Assembly (NCBI GenBank): GCA_012845835.1
Contig: JABAKD010000006.1
Location: forward strand, 1,348,116 to 1,412,115
Source of the DNA: Undaria pinnatifida
Taxonomy: Eukaryota > Sar > Phaeophyceae > Laminariales > Alariaceae
Direction: 5' to 3'
DNA: 64,000 nt
Under the pieces are notes generated by a model. The model did no database searches. It was not told the DNA's origin and saw only the letters and a program-made list of their open reading frames with translations. Below are positions 45,186 through 56,939 of this stretch, one piece after another. Made by a program: the position numbers and the translations under genes. Within the stretch, counting starts at the first letter, position 1. Every line of letters starts with the position of its first letter.

Positions 45186-47780
45186 CCCCGGCTGGCGTCG
45201 CAAGCAACGCTCACGTCGTCCTGGTGTACAGGGCGAGCCCGAGCGAGCTACCTCGTCCCCCCGTCCCATGTAATGTGACTCCCTACTTCGGCAGCTGTGC
45301 TCTTGTGGCGAGAGACTGCCGTTAAAAGTCATATTGCCAAGGCCGTGGCTCGAGAAGGGTCGCCTCTCAGCAACCCTCCGGTGGATTGGTGGGTGAGTTC
45401 GGCTAGCGGGCTGGCCGCGTGGTGGTAGGGATGTGCTGCGCTGCTTGCGTGCGTGCTGTGTGTGTCCCCCCCCCGCGTGTGTGCCCCCCCCCTACCAAGC
45501 AGCAAAGCTACCTTCGCTGATGGTGATAAAAAAATATTTGGCGATATGTGTTGGTTTTGGGTTGATTTTTTGTGGGACGCCAACACAGAAATTTAGAGGA
45601 TCTTCAGGTGTGGAGAATGAGAAAATGTTTTCCCGTTGTGGCATAGTTCTACCTCTTCCAATTAAACCCTTGGGAGAACGTGGTTTATCTTGTGTTTTGT
45701 GTAGCCATTTCATATTGAAAATTAAGGATCGGTTTTTATTGGTTTTGGTATTTAAACGATCATAAAATTTTGGTCCAAAATGGTTAACATGTATACTGCT
45801 GTAGCATCACAAATAATTTGAAGATAATTTGACTTGGTTTCATGATTTTGTTTGATCTTGATTGGTGTGTAGCGTAAAGCCTAGGAGTTTGGACGTAAAT
45901 ATAATCACCGTTTTGTGGTCTTTTTGTGTCCCATCGGAACTCATTTTTTTTTTTTTTTAATCGATTTTGTTTTGTGACGTATAGCAAAATCAAACCATTC
46001 TGAACGTAAATTTAAGGGATTGTTTAATAACATATTTATGATTGAATCGGTCACTAGTTAGTCTATACTTTCGTTCAAAAAGGTTTTGTGTGTATATAAC
46101 ACCACATACAGATGATTTTACCACGTGAGTTTGTCTCGATTTATTGTCCTAAATAATGGTAATAAATATATTAATTGTGAGGTACTCGTATAACTAATAC
46201 GTACGTATACGATCGATTAATTTTTGTTGCTGCACTTGACACTTGATTTTGTTGAACTCACATGCATCCCACACGCACGAACGAGATAATATATTGATGT
46301 ATCTCGTAAATTGTCGCTGTCGCTAATGCTATGTATTATATTATCGTTATTTGGTTTCTTGCTGTTTCGGCGGATGATGATATTATTTTTGCGATGTCTG
46401 ATGCTACATTATTTTTGTATCCTGCTATACGAAAACGAATGGTCAGCGGCATTTTAAAACAGGTCTGCACTATCGCGTAATATAACGAACTCTACACTGC
46501 TACATGGCGAGAAGTGCAGCAAGCACTCCTAAACCTGGCCTGTCCGTACGAAACAACACTTTCTTCCTACACACGCAGATAAACAAATATATATGTGGCA
46601 TGCCTACACGCTGTGCTACTATAGTTAGACAGCACGCTACACGCGGTTAGTTACCTTGCTACTAGTATAAAGTGCAGCAGCACAGCGCAAATAATATTCA
46701 AGATATCACATGAAATATTACTAGTAAACAGCCCTTTTTTCCCTTCAATTTCAACATTGAATTGTTCGTCGCGACAACGGCCGCCACACCCGCAGGCAGC
46801 CAGTCGCGGATGCGTCCCCCGTGATTGCAACACACTCGTGTACCGAGCCACAGCATTTACCTGCACCTGCTCGTGCAACTACGGCACGCATTGTGGGCTC
46901 TGTGGCCACCTCCTGTAAGAAAAGGCCTGGAGGAGCTTCGTAAAAGCGCGCGAGGATCTGCCTTGCAAGTTTTTTTCTGGGTGCGCATATCGGCTGGATA
47001 CGCTTTTTTCTTCCCGGTGCTTACTTTTTCTGTGCGAGAACAACGAACAACGAATACTTCGTACTGCTGCTGCTGTGTGAGAATGGGGAGGAGGTTTGTG
47101 CGGCATGACACATGTATGTATGTGTATACGACGTGGTGTGCTGGTGGTATAGTCTACTAATCGGGTTTATTCTATGACCAGATTCTTACGGTGGTAGTCG
47201 ATGACGCTGATGTTCTAAGTAGACTAGCCATTATTATGGTGATGACGATGGTGATGGTGGATGCATATTATTAGTAAACACACAACAAACAGCGGCACAC
47301 ACGAAACAACAGAAGCAACAGCAACAACCACAGCGAAACGACAGCGAAACTACTAGACTATACAATTGGTGGCCATTCCGTTACATGATACGTACTGCCT
47401 GTGTACGACAGGTGCATTTGGAGCAGTGTGCATCTATCATACAGCGCATACATTTCACAACACCTGGTACATGATATATCTAAATGTATAGACTGGCATA
47501 CGACCTATTATCCTATGTGCCATCTGTGTATCGAACCAACGTGCATCTACCTTTTTGCAGGAGCCACCAACACTAGACTAAATTATTAGTATTAATATCA
47601 TATCCATACTACCCACACCGAGACCGTTGCACCAACACCGACCAACACCACAAAAAAAAATACCACACCTGCCTCAGAACATCAAAACATCATCTGATCA
47701 CTTGATCACTATTAATAACAACACGACAACAACGCCAACATCACGAACACCACGCCACTCCACACCAACACCAGCACACC
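45186..47780. other. 5' flank of the large gene, AT-rich, no gene recognised
   Basis: 45500-46480 is clearly more AT-rich than its surroundings and poor in the dispersed families. 46500-47600 is mixed. Short open frames occur, but none shows a domain or splice pattern I can defend. The promoter of the large gene should lie here. Confidence 0.5.
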
Positions 47781-47784
47781 CCCA

Positions 47785-48010
47785 TCTTTTTTTTTATTTT
47801 ATTTTTTATCCTCCGACAGATGGGGAAAAATAAAGCTTTAGCTCACCACACTTCCACGTTTTCATACGCGTCGTGTCGATTTAACTCAGTTGCTTTCGCA
47901 GCCCAACGCTAGCTGGTGCACCCTTCGGGTCCCATCGTAGGTATTATAGCGTAAGCTGTCCCTATCAGTGGTCTTCGTTACAATCCCGGCAGCGCAAGCT
48001 GCCGTTGTAT
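47785..48010 (+). repeat. Dispersed family D copy, long form
   Basis: T-rich start, ATCCTCCGACAGATGGGGAA, GCAGCCCAACGCTAGCTGG and TCCCGGCAGCGCAAGC. It lies upstream of the large gene. Confidence 0.75.
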
Positions 48011-48179
48011 ACGGATGCGTGTGTATGTCCACCCGGCCTGTCCCCTGAGGGTCAGTTTCGGTGGAGATAGCCACCCGGAATGTCATATTTCCGGGTAGTG
48101 TGGGACTTGCGCAAGCTCACCCACTAACAAAACCCCTGGCCATGGGAGATGGCCTTCCGCCGGACTTGGTCCAGTTACG

Positions 48180-49739
48180 GTCCAACCTACCCATTCGGGC
48201 GTTGGTCCCCATCACCACTAAAGAACGACAACAACACCACCAATGCCGCCACCAATACTGCCACCATAGCCGCCTCTTCACCTTCGCCAGTGCAAGTGCA
48301 CACCACCACCACTACATACACCACAAACGATAAATAGCACCACCACAGCACGAAGACACCAGTAGTACCACAAGAAGAGACGCCGCCAACGCCACCACAT
48401 ACCAACACAAAACCAACACTCACCCGTACAAGAGCAATGCCACCACTTATAGCACCCCCACCATCAGCACCAATATGACAACACCCCATACCGAGAGACC
48501 GCGGCAAAAACGGCGACACTAACACAACAGTAGTAACATCACAAGCAACAAAAAAGCACCAATATATAATACCGCCACCACAACTCACAACATTCCACAA
48601 GACCACACGCCCAGCACAAGAGCAGCATCATTAACGTCCCCATTAAAATAACCATCGCCAACAGTAATGACACCACCACAACTCAACATCAAATACCACC
48701 ACCAACACCAACGCCAACACCAACACATATATCTATACGCCACCAGCACCACAACAGCACCAACACGGACACCAACACCTATTAATAATGTACCCACATA
48801 GCACCAACACCCCATAAGCCGGTCGCCCCGGTGGCGTATCAGGTTATCCTCGAGCCTGTGGTGTAGGTCAGTTTCGTGAGTTCGAATCCCCACGAGTGCA
48901 TACTCGTATAAATTCGTGGAGACTTTTTCTTGCGCACAAATTCAGTTGCGGAAAACGCGAGAGCGTGAGTTAGCAACACTCGATGAAAAATCGACGAGCA
49001 GTGGGATTGCTGAACCCTATGCGCGATAAAAAAAATGAAGGCGAGAGCCGGGGGGGAGAAGGGACGACTCCTGTGACCACAGCTTGTCCAGAAGCTGGAA
49101 AGTAAAAGTGCGCGAAGAAAAAAAGCAACAACAACAACAGCAACGACAACAGCAACAACACCGTTCCTAACACCACACCAACACCTATACCAACACACCA
49201 ACAGCGCAACAACATCACCAACATCGCCATATATACCATCACCAACACGCCACCACCACCACAACAACATCACCAACGTCGCTATCAACCCCATCACCAA
49301 CACACCACCAACACCATCACCAGCACGACCGACGCCACTAATAAATGGTAGCGCATATCTGCAACAACACCACCATAAATGCCACCAACGCCACACATCA
49401 CTGCCACAACACCACCAACACCAACACCAAAACCAACACCACTAACACCAACATAACACATCACCCGCACCGCAACAACACCACCATCAACAATACCGCG
49501 GTCATCAACACCAACACTAGTAACACCGCCACAACACAGGCAACATCAATACCAATACAACACACCCCGACACCACAATAGCGCCACCACCATCACAAAA
49601 TGCTACCACCACCAATACCGCTACCACACTGCCACACTAACAACACCAACAACACCACCACCATTGACGCCACACCGCCACACACGACACTAACACCAAC
49701 ACCAACACCAACAACAACAACAACAACAACAAAAACAAA

Positions 49740-49770
<31 letters not shown>

Positions 49771-49815
49771 ACACCAACACCAACACCACCGCCCGTGTGT
49801 TTTTAGAGTTCGGAC
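48180..49815 (+). repeat. CAA/CACCA low-complexity DNA around a SINE1 copy
   Basis: AACACCACCA-type units fill 48225-48810 and 49125-49800, with an (ACA)n stretch near 49705-49775. Thr/Asn- or Val/Gly-rich frames are by-products. Confidence 0.85.
48819..49124 (+). mobile_element. SINE1 copy in low-complexity DNA
   Basis: It runs from CCGGTCGCCCCGGTGGCGTA through GAGTTCGAATCCCCACGAG (good B box) to GCGCGAAGAAAAAAAG. CAA repeats follow directly and may have grown from the tail. Confidence 0.82.
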
Positions 49816-50204
49816 ACAACCCTCCCACTTACCCCCGCGCCCACAAGGTAGGACCGCCGTTTACTTCAAATAACACAGCCCATTAGGCAAGACTACGTGC
49901 CGGGTGTTATTATCAATAGAGTAATTTTGGGAAAGAAGGCAGCAGCCTGATCGATCAGGTACAATAGCGGCCGGCATAGTCGGAGGGACGGACGGATCGT
50001 TCCTATCGCAGGAAGGCGTGTGCAAGGAACGCCTCTTCCAGATCATTTCTGTGACCAATCAGGTCACGATTTCGCGCAGAATTAATTGCAGATTTAATTG
50101 GATTTAGACTAATATAGCTCTGAGGGACCGCCGAGCCGCGAGGGGAAGGGAAGAAGAAGCGGGAGGACTGCGGCTAATGCCCTGGGGGGTGGGAATGTTG
50201 ATGA

Positions 50205-50345
50205 GGATCATGGTATACTAATAGCTAAAATGAACAGATGCAGACTAGGGAAAGGGAGTAGTAGATAACAGGAGAAGGTGTGGGGAAAGGAAATGGCGAA
50301 ATTGTTGGCAGAAGGTCTCATAGATACTACTCTGCTGCATGGAAA
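50205..50345 (+). repeat. Dispersed family M copy
   Basis: CTAAAATGAACAGATGCAGA, GGTGTGGGGAAAGGAAATGG and AGAAGGTCTCATAGATACTA; second copy of the 18540 sequence. Confidence 0.7.
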
Positions 50346-50589
50346 TATTAACACCGGCCCTAGATTTTGTCGAACCAACACCTGGCGTTGTTAGAATAAT
50401 TTGATAAAATAGTAAATGAACTCCTAGTATAGACTAGATGTATACCACGCAGCTTGCAAAGTTGAGTTTCATTGTGATGGTACTCTGCAAAGCGATGCAA
50501 GACCAAAAGAGCTTGCCTTGGGGAGAGGACACTAGAGAGCCGGAGGAGGTCGCGCAAGCCCAAGATAGACACAGTCCTTTGCCGACGAC

Positions 50590-50945
50590 GTTATATGTTA
50601 TGGTGCTCCGGGGGGGGATGCGCGGTTGGACGGTGTTGGGAAGCGTGCTCCTCATGGATTCCAGTGTCTGTATTATCTCTCCATGGGCTCGCTGGTTAGG
50701 CTCAAAGCTTATACATTATTAATCTAAATAGAACGCCAAAAGACAGACAGAACAGGGCAAGGCAGGGGAGTGAGGTGAGGGGCGTCCTGCGTGTCCCGTC
50801 ACCGTCCCCTAAATTATCGCCCATCTATGATGTCCTTGACGTGAGTGTGACGTCTGCTAGATAATCACGTGGTTTCAACCTCAACCATGACACGGTTTCA
50901 CGTCAAATCTAGACACTATTCATCTACGGAGGGCACTCCATAGCA
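50590..50945 (+). repeat. Left arm of a 350-bp inverted repeat pair
   Basis: It shares GGGAAGCGTGCTCCTCATGG, CTCAAAGCTTAT and TCGCCCATCTATGATG with the complement of 53290-53655. The arms enclose 2.3 kb including the hAT-like element. Confidence 0.8.
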
Positions 50946-51184
50946 TCAATCATTCAATTTTTCGTACTCACAGCTGACGCTTTTCAATTTTTATATTAAA
51001 AAATCACAGAGTGAACCCGCGGCCAGTCGGCAGTAAGCATAGCTAGCTCGTGCCTACGAGGAGAGTTGTTCGCGTCCTCAATGAGGAGGGCGAAATCGAC
51101 CTTTTTTATTCTGTCTGTATGCGTATAACCAAAAGCCGTTGTCGCCGCCGCCGTCGTCGTCACCGTCTCGCTAGAGGTTATTGT

Positions 51185-52844
51185 CAGGGCTTTTCACGGG
51201 TCATGACCCGACCCGCGGGTCGGGTCAAGGGGGTTTCAAAATCTCGCGGGTCGGGTCGGGTCGGGTCATTACGTTTTAAAATCTCACGGGTCGGGTCGGG
51301 TCGGGTCAAGAGGTTCTCAAAATCTCGCGGGTCGGGTCGGGTCGGGTCAAAAGGCTTCAAAATCTCGCGGGTCGGGTCGGGTCGGGTCAAGAGGTTTTCA
51401 AAATCTCGCGGGTCGGGTCGGGTCATGACCCGCGAGATACGGGTCACTTCGCGGGTCAAGCCATAATGACCCGTGAGTTGTTTTGGGCTGACCCGCGGGT
51501 CAAACCCGCGGATCTAGCCGACGGATCGGCCTTTTTGAAACTCACAGCTGAGAGCCACGTTGATGCCGTGCAGGCGCCCCGCGGGTCGGGCCCGCGGGTC
51601 CGCCAATAAAATGCAAACATTTCGGCTTCCTGCCTCCCTCGTGCCGATGCTCCGATCATATGTCATCACAGCGTGCAGAACAATCACCAGGCAGTATCCC
51701 TAGCTACTCGTACCAAGGCATACAACAGTGTGACGCGAATCCGTACCTACTGAAGCCGTAACAACAGCAGTAATATTACGGTCATCATACCAGTACGAAA
51801 TGTGACCAAACGTAAAAAGGCAAGGAAGGGCAGTCGTCGTCGAAGCAGCAGCAGCAGCAGCACTGGCAGCAGCAAGCACCAGCAGCAGACCCCGGATTCT
51901 CGCGGATCGCAGCCCCTGCTGACAGACCCACCGCCCCAGTTGTGGGCTTGCTGCCGGAGGCGGCTCAGCCAGGCTGCTTGCCGGGGCTGGAGACTGCAAT
52001 ACGAAATGTGACCAAACGTAAAAAAGCAAGAAGAGCAGCCAGCCGTTGTCGAAGCAGCAGCAGCAGCAGCAAGCAGCAGCAGCAGCAGCAGCAAGCAGCA
52101 GCAGCAGCAGCACAGCAGCAGCGGCACCCTGGCAGCAGCAAGCACCAGCAGCAGACAACGCATCCTCGCGGATCGCAGCCCCTGCTGACAGATCCACCGC
52201 CCCAGTGGTGGGCTTGCTGCCGGAGGCGGCTCAGCTAGGCTGCTTGCCGGGGCCGGAGATTGCACTTGTAACTTATAACTAGCTCGCTCGTCGGGTCGCC
52301 CGTCGGGTCGACCCGGTGGTCTAGCGGTACGGGCATGTCCATGCATGTGGGTTGCGGTTCCTTTCCTATTTCTCGCGCGCACACCACATGACATAATCAT
52401 CAGCTGCAAACAATGCCGGTAAAAAACGCAGAGAACACGACATACATACTGGGAAAAGTACGAGGGACCAAGGACCAACCAACCGACCGAGGTATACATG
52501 CTTTGACCCGTGACTTTTCGACTTTGACCCGTGAGAAATGTCACGGGTCAAGTTAACGTGACCCGCCAGACGACCCGAATCTCGCGGGTCACCCGGATTG
52601 TCGCGGGTCGGGTTGGGTCGGGTCAGGACGATTTCAAAATCTCGCGGGTCGGGTCGGGTCGGGTCAAGACATCTCGAAAATCTCGCGGGTCGGGTCGGGT
52701 CGGGTCAAGACGTCTCGAGAATCTCGCGGGTCGGGTCGGGTCGGGTCAAGACGTCTCGAAAATCTCGCGGGTCGTGTCGGGTCAGCTGACCCGACCCGAC
52801 CCGACCCGACCCGCGAGATTTGACCCGACCCGTGAAAAGCCCTG
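51185..52844. mobile_element. 1660-bp hAT-like non-autonomous element
   Basis: CAGGGCTTTTCACGGGTC at the left matches the complement of GACCCGTGAAAAGCCCTG at the right. GTTATTGT flanks it on both sides (51177-51184, 52845-52852). An 8-bp duplication with CAGGG ends is the hAT signature. Arrays of GGGTCGGGTC units (51195-51480, 52500-52830) lie inside both ends, as transposase-binding subterminal repeats do in hAT. A duplicated CAG-rich block fills the middle. No transposase is seen. Confidence 0.82.
51797..52262 (+). repeat. Tandem pair of CAG-rich blocks inside the hAT-like element
   Basis: Two units (about 51797-52003 and 52004-52262) share ACGAAATGTGACCAAACGTA, a variable (CAG/AGC)n tract, CGCGGATCGCAGCCCCTGCT and GGCTTGCTGCCGGAGGCGGC. 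Open frames across it are poly-Ser, poly-Gln or poly-Ala by-products of the triplet. Confidence 0.8.
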
Positions 52845-53289
52845 GTTATTGTGGCCTCGCGGGTTTTGCCGCCCCGGGGTGTTTCGGCCCCGGAATTCGG
52901 CGTGGGCTTGACGGGTCGGGCCCACACAAGGGGGGGCAAATAATAGTAAAGTTAAAATTCCATATCGAGCGGGTGGCAATTTTAAATGCGATACTGCAGT
53001 GACTCCAGGCTGCTGCCAGGTATTGGTGTGGCTATAGAGCATGTATCTCTCTGTCGATAGGATGAAGAGTCGACACGGATGTTTTGTTTGTTCTGGGCGT
53101 CAGCGGGTAGAGTTAGCAACCACCTCGCGACCAAGGACAACGAGTGCGTGTTACGTTTTCAATCGACTACTATTAACAATAGGAAGAATAGGAAGATCGT
53201 GTACAGTACAAGGCGCACCATAGCAAAAAACAAAGGTACCGACCCAGGCTGGGTTTCTCGACCTGGAGGGGGGGCGTGCGGTAATGGAG

Positions 53290-53655
53290 TGCCCTCCGTA
53301 GAAGGATAGTTTGTAAATCCAACGTAAAACTATGTCATGGTTGAGGTGAAACCACGTGACATTAGATGTAACATTCACGTCAAGGCCATCATAGATGGGC
53401 GATAATGCAGGTGACGATGGTGGGACAAGCAGGACGCCCATCATCTCACTACCCTGTTCTACCCTGCGCTACCCGGCGCTACCCGGCAGCCTTGTTATGT
53501 CTGTCTTTTAGAATTCAATGTAGAGGAAATAATGCATAAGCTTTGAGTCTATCCAGCGAGCCATGAGGAGAGACCAACCGAAGACACCGGAGCCCATGAG
53601 GAGCACGCTTCCCAACATCGACCAACCACGCATCCCCCACTCACTCAGAGTACCA
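53290..53655 (-). repeat. Right arm of the 350-bp inverted repeat pair
   Basis: Read on the minus strand it follows the left arm in order, from GGGGGATGCG to ACGGAGGGCACTCCAT, with scattered differences and one extra GGTAGCGCCGGGTAGCGC block. Confidence 0.8.
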
Positions 53656-53806
53656 CTACATACAGTGCTACACTATCTTCGAAGTCACCTGCTTCGGGTG
53701 ACGATGGATGATGTTGATATTGATCTCCCTACATTAGGAGCTCAGAAACTTCGTAGAATCTGCTGCACCGCTAGCGTGTGAAGACACTCCGACGACTTTG
53801 GGTTAT

Positions 53807-53999
53807 AACCCCTTTAGTGCCCCAAAACCCCTCCCTACGCTAAATCCAAGTAAAGTTGTAAAAACAAAAAGGGTTTTCCAGTTGTAAAGGCGTTAAACGA
53901 CGACTTTGGGTTAACCCCTTTAGAGCCCAAACACCCCTCCCTATACTGACTTCAAGTAAATGTGTCTAAAGAAAGGGTTTCCAGTTGTAAACGCGTTAA
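53807..53999 (-). mobile_element. Two TTAA MITEs in direct tandem
   Basis: Copies 53807-53896 and 53911-53999, both minus, are each preceded by CGACGACTTTGGG, so copy plus flank was duplicated. The second is bounded by TTAA on both sides. Confidence 0.8.
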
Positions 54000-54466
54000 G
54001 GAGCCCCGTCGTTCAGAAAAAAAATGGCTATAGATAAAGTGGTATACCTTTGATACCTCTGTCGTAGGACGCATCTCCAAAGAGGTTACAATCCTTTTTG
54101 GCTACTGCAAAAATAAATGATCCGACACCAACCCTACGTGGTATGTATGCACTTCGTGTGTCGCTAAAACGCGTGTTGTGTGCATTTTGGGGGCTTGATG
54201 ATGGTTTACAGGCCAAAAGACTCACGGACGCGATCTTTTCAAGCGTCTACTGTTAACGTTAGGAAAAGCTTTTATCGTCATGCCTCGCGCTTTGCCTCAC
54301 AGCTCCCCGGCGCTGCTGTTCGAAACGCACCTCCCACACCAGCAGCAGCTCGGATTGCTTCATGCGGCCGAGGCCGTAATCGGCTTTTTATGTGTCAATT
54401 TCTGCGTCTGAACTTGTTGAGTGATTGGGCGGGGACACAGATTATCCCCTGGCAGAACTGTGTGAT

Positions 54467-55726
54467 TGTTAGAAGGAAGCCTTAGTTTGGGTGAGCTACG
54501 TATTGGTTAACCTTTTTGCAAGTGGTCAAACGGACTAATACCCCACTAATACCTTAACAAATGGCGTCGTCGGCAGGACCATGGGTTTTTTGGGGTCGTG
54601 GCTTCAAATCCCACATCCACCAAAATAAACTTTTCTCAGACTTTCCCCATGTCGAACTTGAAAAATACTCTCACCGGCATCCCCAGGAAATGAAACCGCT
54701 TGGATACTGACAGGTCCGCCCGTATATCCGGCCGACCTGCTATCCCGCCGTTTTAGGGCGGGAGAGTGTTATAAGGCTTAGTTTGGGCAAGCTATTGGTT
54801 ATAACCTTTTGCAAGTGGTCAAACGGACTAACACCTCACTAATTTCCTCAACAAACGGCCTCGTCGACAGACCATTTTTTTTGTTGATCTTGGGTTCGAG
54901 TCCCACATTCACCATAATAAACTTTTTCAGACTTTCCCCATGTCGAACTTGAAAAATACTCTCCCCGGCATCCCCAGGAAATGAAACCGCTTGGATAATT
55001 GACAGATCCGCCCGTATATCCGGCCGACCTGCTATCCCGCCGTTTCAGGGGGAGAGAGTGTTTTAAGGCTTAGTTTGGGCAAGCTATTGGTTATAACCTT
55101 TTGCAAGTGGTCAAACGGACTAACACCTCACTAATTTTCTCAACAAACGGCCTCGTCGACAGACCATTTTTTTTGTTGATCTTGGGTTCGAGTCCCACAT
55201 TCACCATAATAAACTTTTCTCAGACTTTCCCCATGTCGAACTTGAAAAACACTCTCCCCGGCATCCCCAGGAAATGAAACCGCTTGGATACTGACAGGTC
55301 CGCCCGTATATCCGGCCGACCTGCTATCCCGCCGTTTTAGGGCGGGAGAGTGGTATAAGGCTTAGTTTTGTTAAGCTATTGGTTATAACCTTTTGCAAGT
55401 GGTCAACCGGACTAACACCTCACTAATTTCCTCAATAAATGGCGTCGTCGACAGACCATTTTTTTTTGTTGATCTTGGGTTCGAGTCCCACATTCACCAT
55501 AATAAACTTTTCTCAGACTTTCCCCATGTCGAACTTGAAAAAACGCTCCCCGGTATATCCAAGAAATGAAACGGCTTGGATATTGACAGGTCCGCCCGTA
55601 TATTCGGCCGACCTGCTATCCCGCCGTTTTAGGGGGGGACAGTGTTATAAGGCTTAGTTTTGTCAAGCTATTGGTTAACCTTTTGCAAGTGGTCAAACGG
55701 ACTAATACCCCACTAATACCTTAACA
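54467..55726 (+). mobile_element. TRIM (miniature LTR) tandem array: five LTRs, four internal regions
   Basis: LTRs of 84-93 bp (54467-54559, 54767-54853, 55059-55145, 55351-55437, 55643-55726) mostly begin TGTT and end in CA. Each is followed by TGGCGTCGTCGACAGACC or a close variant, which begins with TGG like a tRNA primer site, and preceded by a purine tract. Internal parts are about 205 bp, non-coding, with a T-arm-like GTGGGTTCAAATCCCAC and a CCCGCC/GGGCGGG hairpin. Unequal crossing-over between LTRs explains the array. No outer target duplication is visible. Confidence 0.8.
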
Positions 55727-56420
55727 CCTGCCTATTAAGCAAGCCTTCGGTGGTCACTCACTTTCTTAGCCTTTGAAGACGTAGTAGAGAAACAGCTTTT
55801 ATTAGTTCCACCAGAGCCCCGGACAACGTCTTAGCTGGCGGGCTCTGTTCGTCTCATTTTGGGATCATGCCGAATGCAGAACGCCATCCTATAAAATACA
55901 AAAAATCCAATTACCTTGAGGTAACTACCGGCTTTCTAGGCCGCACCTCAACACTAGCCCACCCTGATGAGCGGCATATGCAAAAATATGGGAGATTCGG
56001 AGAAACTCCTGTTCTACGAATTAGACCATGAGTCGAAGATGCGGATCCTCAAAACCCACTCCCACACCTCTAAACGGCCTGTCTATGAAACCAGGAAAAC
56101 GCGAAGGGAAGCAAGGAAAACGCAAATCCTATTAAAAGGTAAACCACCCATAAAAAAACTCCTGCGTACCGCCGGTGTGGCGAGGGCGGGAGAGACGAAA
56201 AATGTACCATGGCCAAACAAACCACCGAAAAAGGCGCTATGGCAGGGCACACCATCGTCGAAAGCCTCCCGCGTACCGTGTGGTGGGCGGCCGAGACGAA
56301 GAAATTGGGACTGAAGGGAAACACAGGCGCTAAGACAAGAGAAAGCATGTCAAAACCCTCTCGCGGGCCACCAGTATGGCGGGGGGGTGTACTCAATGCG
56401 TCGGGGGGCGGAGATGAGAA
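55727..56420. other. Spacer between TRIM array and 122-bp repeat, no gene recognised
   Basis: It contains two related 100-bp blocks (GCGTACCGCCGGTGTGGCGA and GCGTACCGTGTGGTGGGCGG) and a plus-strand frame of 115 codons rich in Lys/Arg without a known domain. Confidence 0.45.
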
Positions 56421-56663
56421 AACAACAAACGCACGAAACGGAAGGTGACCCTACCTACAGCTCCGCGAGGGGGAGAAGTGTCTAGCTGAAAATGTAGCAC
56501 AAATACAACTCAACATAATAACAAACAGTCCTGTGCCACGTAAACAACAAACGCACGAAACGGAAGGTGACCCTACCTACAGCCCCGAGAGGGGGAGAAG
56601 TGTCTAGCTGAAAATGTAGCACAAATACAACTCAAGATAATAACAAACAGTCCTGTGCCACGT
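56421..56663 (+). repeat. 122-bp direct repeat, two copies
   Basis: 56421-56541 and 56543-56663 are nearly identical (CGCACGAAACGGAAGGTGAC, GTCTAGCTGAAAATGTAGCA). They lie just beyond the 3' side of the Ty3 fossil and might be remains of its end, but no TG...CA border is visible. Confidence 0.8.
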
Positions 56664-56939
56664 TATGAGTGGACACAATGTCCTGACCACCCGCCAGCTC
56701 GGGGCTGAGGGGGGCATCGGCAAGGCGAAATGTGAACGAACACGAAAAACAGACAGCCATGTGCCTCAAATAACGACCGGATTACCCAGATCCTGGCCCG
56801 ACTCTAGGCGGCGGGGGTCGGCAGGACTTAGAAAAAATGGTAACAAACGCTCCAAACCCAGCCCAAACGTATCCAGCACCACAAGCAACCCAAGGGCAAG
56901 AACTCAAAATATCATAAGCCAGAAAATGAATGGAAAACG

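Noticed and set aside
45492-45713. A minus frame with PRSPKGLIGRGRTMPQ that briefly recalled Nudix-type proteins
   Set aside because: No Nudix box and no flanking exons; the resemblance is a few residues only.
52300-52380. tRNA- or SINE-like head CCGGTGGTCTAGCGGTACGG
   Set aside because: No usable B box or body follows; it is at most a fragment.
51700-52544. A 265-codon minus frame with Leu/Ala runs inside the hAT-like element
   Set aside because: It follows the CAG repeat and duplicated block; there is no transposase motif (no hAT dimerisation or RNase H-like residues).
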